A stretch of DNA of 22,571 nt from Saccoglossus kowalevskii (taxonomy: Eukaryota; Hemichordata; Enteropneusta; Harrimaniidae). The stretch spans positions 514,849-537,419 of the forward strand of contig NW_003151754.1 of assembly GCF_000003605.2 (NCBI RefSeq). The letters are read 5' to 3'. Positions 17,601-22,571 of the stretch are shown piece by piece (within the stretch, counting starts at the first letter, position 1; every line of letters begins with the position of its first letter). The notes beneath the pieces were generated by a model. The model was given only the letters and a program-made list of their open reading frames with translations, had not been told where the DNA came from and did not search any database. The translations under genes and the position numbers were made by a program.

Positions 17601-17945
17601 GTTTTAATTAATGCTGTCTCAGAGCACTATTTCTCAATATGGACAAGTACTTGACAATCAAATACCAATGTCAATCATTTTAATGTTAAACAATCATCAT
17701 AGTCATATTCCTGACATGGTTATATTCCAGCTATATTACTATAAACAAAACTATATTTCTTAAATTCGATAACTAGCGGGGACTGTGCCATGCATGGCTT
17801 GTTTACTTTTATGTCAATTACTTGTAGTTTGTGCCTTCGCCCAGCTATTTTTCTTGTCAGTCATAGCCTTCTTTTAAAAATGCAAATCAGTCAGCTCCTG
17901 TGTTAAATTTATTGACCGACTATTTTAAAGGTCATGGAATTTTTC

Positions 17946-18068
17946 CACCATCCGCACGCTATTGTATTAACATAATCAACCTCCATGGTTTATGGGTCCG
18001 CGCTCAACCTACGCTCTTTTCACTTTGCATCCGCCTTTGAGTTTTTCACCCTTCATACATACCTCCAG
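17946..18068 (-). repeat. dispersed repeat, copy B (inverted relative to 10731-10881)
   Basis: The reverse complement aligns with copy A through accatggaggt, gcggatgcaaag, gtgaaaaac and aggtatgta. It directly follows the right-hand direct repeat of the preceding block. Confidence 0.75.
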
Positions 18069-18276
18069 CCGATAGCCTCTATATTGAGCAACGGCTATAT
18101 GCATAGCAACGGTCCATACAAAAGGCAACAGTCATTACCAACTTCCCTCGACCGCAAAACACCGCGGATGTTGACATTCTGAACCATGTAAAAGCAAAAT
18201 AAAGTGCATTCACCTTGACTCATTTTCTAGTAGAAGAAAAACAAAACTGATGCTCATCATTATCGTTGTAACCATG

Positions 18277-18315
18277 GCCATGAAAATAAAAATAAAAATA
18301 TTAATATTAATATTA
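18277..18315 (+). repeat. aaaaat / taatat microsatellite
   Basis: A run of (aaaataa)n passing into (attaat)n. Simple sequence only. Confidence 0.7.
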
Positions 18316-18559
18316 TACGAGGCTTTGTATAGACCATTATTCATTTGCATAATATTTGACTAATCCGCTACCCCTTAATAACTTTGAAAGAGCAACTGAC
18401 ATATTATTTATTTCCAAAATCGCATTGATTTTTTCTTATTTCTTCTTTTACTCTTCAACAAATCATGGGAAAAGGGGGAAGGGTCCATAGTATGATCTCT
18501 ATATTGTGATTGGCGATACACTTATGTAGACAAATAGTGCTCGGAATTTGTTATTTTTG

Positions 18560-19577
18560 CAGCCAGCGCTATATTGAGAGGAAGTAACGTGTGATATGAC
18601 TGAAATAGCAGATTACCATATATGGTCATGTGACATCATTAATATGCATAACTGTAATATTTCATGCACTGTTGCAGATAGGAACATGCAACCAGTGTTT
18701 TAGTAAAGGGAAGGGACAAGTTACATGACAGAAATACCAGACGACCATATATGGTCATGTGACCTCATTAATATGCATGACTGTAATATAGGTACTTAGG
18801 CAGATTGGGATAGGCAACCAGTGCTATAGTAAAGGGAGATTAGAAGTGGTACTACTATGGTGAAATAGCAGACGAACATATAATATCATGTGACCTTATT
18901 AATATGCGTAACTGTAATATCTCAGACACTCTTGTACATAGGAACTTGCAACCAGAGTTATAATGAAGGAATTGGACAACATATATGATAAATATATCTG
19001 ATGACCATATATAGTAACCTTATCTCATCAATATGCATAGCTGTCATATCTCAAGCACTGTTGCAGATAGGAACATGCAACCAGTGCTATAGTAAAAGGA
19101 AGGGAGAAGCGATATGACTGAAATAGCAGACGACCATATATGGTCATGTAATAAGCATAACTGTAATAATTAAGGCAACCTTGTATAGAGGAACTTGCAA
19201 ACACTTTTATCATGAAGGAATTGAACAACATATATGATACATTCATCGGATGACTATTTATGGTCATATGACCTCATTACTATGCATAACTGTCATACCC
19301 CAAGCACTGTTGTAGATAGGAACATGTATCCAGTACCATAATGAAGACATTGGACAACAGATGTGTTACATATATTGGATGACCATATATGTGACATGTG
19401 ACATCACTATTATACATAACTGTAGTATCTCAATCACTGTTGTAGATAGGGACATGCAAACAGTGCTATAGTGAAGAGAAGCGACATGTGATCAGACTGA
19501 AATCAAAGATGATCATATATGGTCATGTGACCTTTTTAATAAGCATAACTGCCATATCTCAAGCACTTGAGATAGGG
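18560..19577 (+). repeat. tandem array of eight units of about 129 bases with CArG-like core
   Basis: The core a-ccatatatgg-tcatgtgac or its variants starts at 18615, 18744, 18875, 19004, 19133, 19253, 19382 and 19512. Spacings are 129, 131, 129, 129, 120, 129 and 130. After the core each unit reads ttaatatgcataactgt, atatctcaagcactgttg, agataggaacatgcaacca and gtgctatagt. The tails come in two types, gggaagggacaag...tgaaatagcag and gaaggaattggacaac...atatatc. The perfect CCATATATGG, a textbook CArG box, is present in the units at 18615, 18744 and 19133. TCATGTGA (an M-box-type E-box) is exact in four units. The minus-strand opening at 19028-19267 is a by-product. The array is a small satellite; any regulatory role is inference. 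Confidence 0.85.
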
Positions 19578-19579
19578 GA

Positions 19580-20106
19580 TAGGGGATTGAATATTAATAA
19601 CAAGCAGAAAGTATAGTAATATAAAATTGCATTTTCGTGTTTGAGTTTTAGTTGTCATGCAAGTCGAAGGAGGAATGAATGTTACCACCTACACTACACC
19701 CAACTTAAATATTTCATTTTAAAACTTGATTTACAGTATTCCGGAACACGTCAATGTGCATAGGGGATTTATTTACAAAGGTTCATATTAAAACCTACTT
19801 AGTGAGAAAGCTCAACGTTCATTCTTTCTTGATTTGGATGCATATTCTCACAATTTAAATTTAATTTCTAATTCCTTAAATGTTCATATCTAAAATGTTC
19901 CTAACTCAAATTTACCTGCTCGTATTTTATATTACGATTACGATGTTACGATTTGACAAACCTCTATCTTATTTACATAGCATATGAGTCGGTTTTACTT
20001 ATTATAATAAATTCTGGTCCAATTTATGTCAAATATCAGTTTTATAAACCAAACATCTCTATTTACAATTGTAGAGTAGGCTTTGTTTTAATCACTGCGT
20101 TTTCAT
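19580..20106. other. no gene recognised
   Basis: AT-rich sequence between the 129-base array and the LINE tail. No motif, repeat or structured RNA was noticed. Confidence 0.4.
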
Positions 20107-20660
20107 AATTTATTTATTTATTGACTTTTACACAAACCCGGTGGGGGGAGGGGAGAAAATGGCCACGAGATACAAGCAAGAAATAGAAAACAATATGCTA
20201 AATAACAACATACAATCACTAAATTACTAAATAATATAATATTACTGACATATTGAAAAAAGAAGAAGAAGAAAAAGAAAGTAAAAGTTAATATTAATGA
20301 CAGCAAGTATTAACTGTTTTGTAAAATCCTACTTCAAAGTTTTTAGTTACAAACTGGTATAATAATGTTTTCAAGTCCATGATTATTTTCTCTGTAGATT
20401 TGTTTTCAAATGCTGGGATCATATCCTTAGCTTTTTTGAACAGACTGATACGCAACTCATTAAAATGGTTGCATTCCATCAGAAAGTGCATTTCTTTCTC
20501 AATTACACTCTTGTTACACATGTCACAAACCCTGTTGTTTAAGGAGATTTTTTATGACGACCTATTTTAATTTTGAGACTATGATCACGAAGACGAAATT
20601 TGGTAAGCATACTATGCAGTTAAGATTGGCAGATATGTCCTCCATTGGCGTTGTGTTCAG
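20107..20660 (-). mobile_element. 3' end of a LINE, ORF2 C-terminus damaged
   Basis: On the minus strand one frame reads MLTKFRLRDHSLKIKIGRHK (about 20620-20555). After a stop and frame change, another reads CNKSVIEKEMHFLMECNHFN and continues to a stop near 20294. LTKFR...H.L.I..GR followed by a Cys-rich CxxC..EFHFLxxC block is the C-terminal end of ORF2 in many invertebrate LINEs. About 150 bases of 3' UTR follow, ending in AATAAATAAATAAATTA near 20107-20125, which fits a LINE-type 3' tail. It is a 5'-truncated, inactive copy. It may be the same family as the RT remnant at 5130-5925, since these blocks follow YGSEI in such elements. Confidence 0.7.
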
Positions 20661-20807
20661 GGAACTTTACTCACTTAACTGATAACACGTACACGTGTTG
20701 ATACCAGATTCTACCCCCAAAGGATTATACATTAGTTCATAACAGATAGTCCAGCTTTATTCATCCAAACGGTCACCTGAGGTAACCAATCGCTGCTCAC
20801 TTCTCTC

Positions 20808-21271
20808 CTTCTTTCTCCTATAAAGTGTTACAAACTCTATCATAAATCTCTAAGGCGTGGCAGAGTAAAAAATAGAATCAGCCATTCGCTACAAGCGTTG
20901 GCACGATAATGTAATGTGTGAAAAGGTTACAGCCTTGCAAAGTCGCCACTAGTAAATACAATTAGTAAACAATCTATCAAATTTACGTTATAATCACAGT
21001 GTCTACAAGACATGAAGTATTTGATTCTAATAAATAGGGCGTGTGGAACAAATGTGCGTACGTGATGTCGCTATGGTAAAAATAGTTATGTACGACCCGA
21101 CCACCGGCTGATAATGCGGCGTCTATATGCTGTTACCACTATTAAATTTTATGAGGTCTTTCAACCTCGAAGAATGTTTTTTTTGGTTGACCAGTGTTTG
21201 GTTGATGTAGTGCAGCTTGGCGCAGGCACAGTCACAAATGGCAGCTTGTCTAGCTGCCTATCTGTATGTGG
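20808..21271 (+). repeat. direct repeat, copy 1 (464 bases)
   Basis: Aligns with 21687-22082 from cttctttctccta to agctgcctatctgtatgtgg. It passes through gtgttacaaactctatcat, ctctaaggcgtggcagagta, gcgttggcac, aatacaattagtaaacaat, aaatgtgcgtacgtgatg, ttatgtacgacc and tcacaaatggcagcttgt. Copy 1 carries about 70 extra bases in its last third. The open frame at 21114-21305 lies in this extra part and looks accidental. Confidence 0.85.
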
Positions 21272-21686
21272 GTACTGTAAAACCAGTATTTTCATTGACA
21301 ATTAATTTCACTATGTTGGTATCTTGAGCAATTTAACTGAGGTTTGATTTCACAAACTTGGTAGAAAAACAATAAATTCTATTGTTATTCTACAAGTTCA
21401 CGTAGATTTAATTTAAGCAAAAATAGCGAAACTAAAAACCGGTGAATCATTAAAGAGGGATTTTATTCTCTCTAATGCCTGTGGATAAAGTATAATTAAA
21501 CAAATAGGTAATATGTATCTTTAAACACGGGTTTGAAAATTGGTTATTAAGTTGGTGGCAAGCCGTTGTTCTCAATGACGAGATATGGCCGTAGACGGCT
21601 AATTTGTGACTTCATTTCAAAAGAGTTGCGTTATCACACGTATACGTTGACGGTATCCTGGGACAGTATGGGCTGTCCACAAAGCG

Positions 21687-22082
21687 CTTCTTTCTCCTAC
21701 ATAGTGTTACAAACTCTATCATATATCTCTAAGGCGTGGCAGAGTAAAATGTGATAAGCCACGTGCAACAGGCGTTGGCACAATCGCCTAATGTGTGAAA
21801 TGGTTACAAAGTCGCCACTAATAAATACAATTAGTAAACAATCTATCAAATTTGTGTTATATTTATAGTGTCTACCTTGTCTACCTAGTACAACGGCGCG
21901 AGAAACAAATGTGCGTACGTGATGCTATGCTAAAAATAGAGTTATGTACGACCGGACCACCGACAGACAATGCTGTGGACACATTTTATGTGGTTTATGT
22001 GGTTTTTATGTGTTTAGGCAGTGCTGCTAGGTGTAGTCAAGGTCACAAATGGCAGCTTGTCTAGCTGCCTATCTGTATGTGG
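21687..22082 (+). repeat. direct repeat, copy 2 (396 bases)
   Basis: Partner of 20808-21271, starting 879 bases further on. The intervening 415 bases (21272-21686) are not repeated and contain no recognised gene. Two long direct repeats with a short core could be LTRs of a tiny non-autonomous retroelement (TRIM-like), or one and a half units of a segmental tandem duplication. No primer-binding site or polypurine tract was identified. The plus-strand openings at 21566-21754 and 21852-22064 have no motif. Confidence 0.85.
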
Positions 22083-22571
22083 ATATACTTCAAGAGATAG
22101 GTGGCTTTAATCAGAATTTTAGGTAAGTATGGTTTGAGAAGCCTATTTTATGTAAAATATTGTGCTGATTTCAAAAAAAGCACTCTTATTGACCCTACGT
22201 AAGACAAAATTGCAATTTGGACCACATTTTGGTAAAAAAATTGTCATTTTTAGTCATTTTTTTTTTTTGACATATGGGGGGTCTGATGATGTGTATGTAT
22301 GTTTAAAATGTAAGGAAACATATTTTAGAAGTTGCATTGATTATTAAGAATGAAGATGTTGGTCATCACTTGGATATTTTCCTACAAAAATTGAACAAAA
22401 GCGCAATTTTTGGACAAATATTGACCAAATTCTATTTCAACGCATATGGAGATTCTTGTAATGTATAAAATATTATATAGAGATCGGCAAAATATTTGGC
22501 AGAACAAAGATTTGGAACAAATTTAGATTTCTTATTTACATACTTTTAAAGGGAAATGTCATAAATGTCAT
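22083..22571. other. no gene recognised
   Basis: AT-rich tail of the window with a T run at about 22256-22269. The short opening at 22162-22347 shows no motif. Confidence 0.4.

Larger units (their letters stand above)
16690..17870 (+). repeat. repeat block bracketed by about 75-base direct repeats
   Basis: tttacttttatgt.aattacttgtagtt followed by cgcccagctatttttctt occurs at about 16698-16745 and again at 17802-17855, in direct orientation. Between them lies the array described at 17001-17600. Two direct repeats around a non-coding core could be ends of a mobile element or traces of a larger duplication. 16641-16668 next to the left copy contains a small hairpin (CTGTC...GACAG). Confidence 0.5.

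Noticed and set aside
19028..19267. Minus-strand opening of 79 codons
   Set aside because: It falls inside the 129-base tandem array and reads repeat sequence.
20118..20306. Minus-strand opening with a phenylalanine run
   Set aside because: The run is the translated gaagaagaag simple repeat in the LINE 3' UTR.
1..22571. CRISPR array, bacterial operon or phage island
   Set aside because: Spliced gene structure, a poly(A) signal, SINE/LINE/Gypsy remnants and the lack of dense open frames all point to an animal genome; the repeats are contiguous without unique spacers.

Overview
The window looks like AT-rich, intron-containing, repeat-dense DNA from an invertebrate animal. The case for this is a spliced gene with GT/AG introns and an AATAAA signal, Ty3/Gypsy-type and LINE-type retroelement remnants, a tRNA-derived SINE-like element, a foldback MITE and several satellite-like arrays. 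The gag/pol and repeat types remind me of marine invertebrates (mollusc, cnidarian or similar). I cannot assign a phylum from the sequence alone. No bacterial operon, CRISPR array, rRNA or intact tRNA gene was seen.

The one convincing host gene lies on the minus strand at about 7212-10449. Five exons can be joined with consensus splice sites and compatible phases into a protein of about 229 residues or slightly more. It matches the first (MT1) methyltransferase domain of plant/nematode-type phosphoethanolamine N-methyltransferase (PMT). It has the SAM motif VVDLGAGIG, then CDLVFSNYLLQYL and KWIKPGGWMFFRE, and it stops right after the MT1 domain. The true first coding exon may lie further upstream. 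A poly(A) signal sits about 180 bases past the stop.

Layout: 137-576 holds a small zinc-finger-like (ZAD-like) coding segment interrupted by a one-base frame change. 850-2460 is a decayed Ty3/Gypsy-like gag-protease-RT remnant carrying a 41-base tandem duplication, an internal deletion and a tRNA-like SINE (minus strand). 2470-5130 shows no gene. 5130-5925 (minus) is a decayed LINE reverse transcriptase. 6575-6919 is a foldback element with a 9-base target duplication, just beyond the PMT 3' end. 7030-10449 is PMT. 10731-10881 is a dispersed repeat with an inverted copy at 17946-18068. 12063-12260 and 14204-14600 carry members of one repeat family. 16690-17870 is a nested tandem-repeat block. 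18560-19577 is an array of about eight 129-base units, each centred on a CArG-like palindrome. 20107-20660 (minus) is the 3' end of a LINE. 20808-21271 and 21687-22082 are two diverged direct repeats.

The window does not form a functional pathway. It is one metabolic gene (choline/phosphocholine synthesis) embedded in mobile-element debris. The best candidates for something undescribed are the foldback element, the CArG-bearing satellite, the 20.8-22.1 kb direct repeats and the single-domain PMT.
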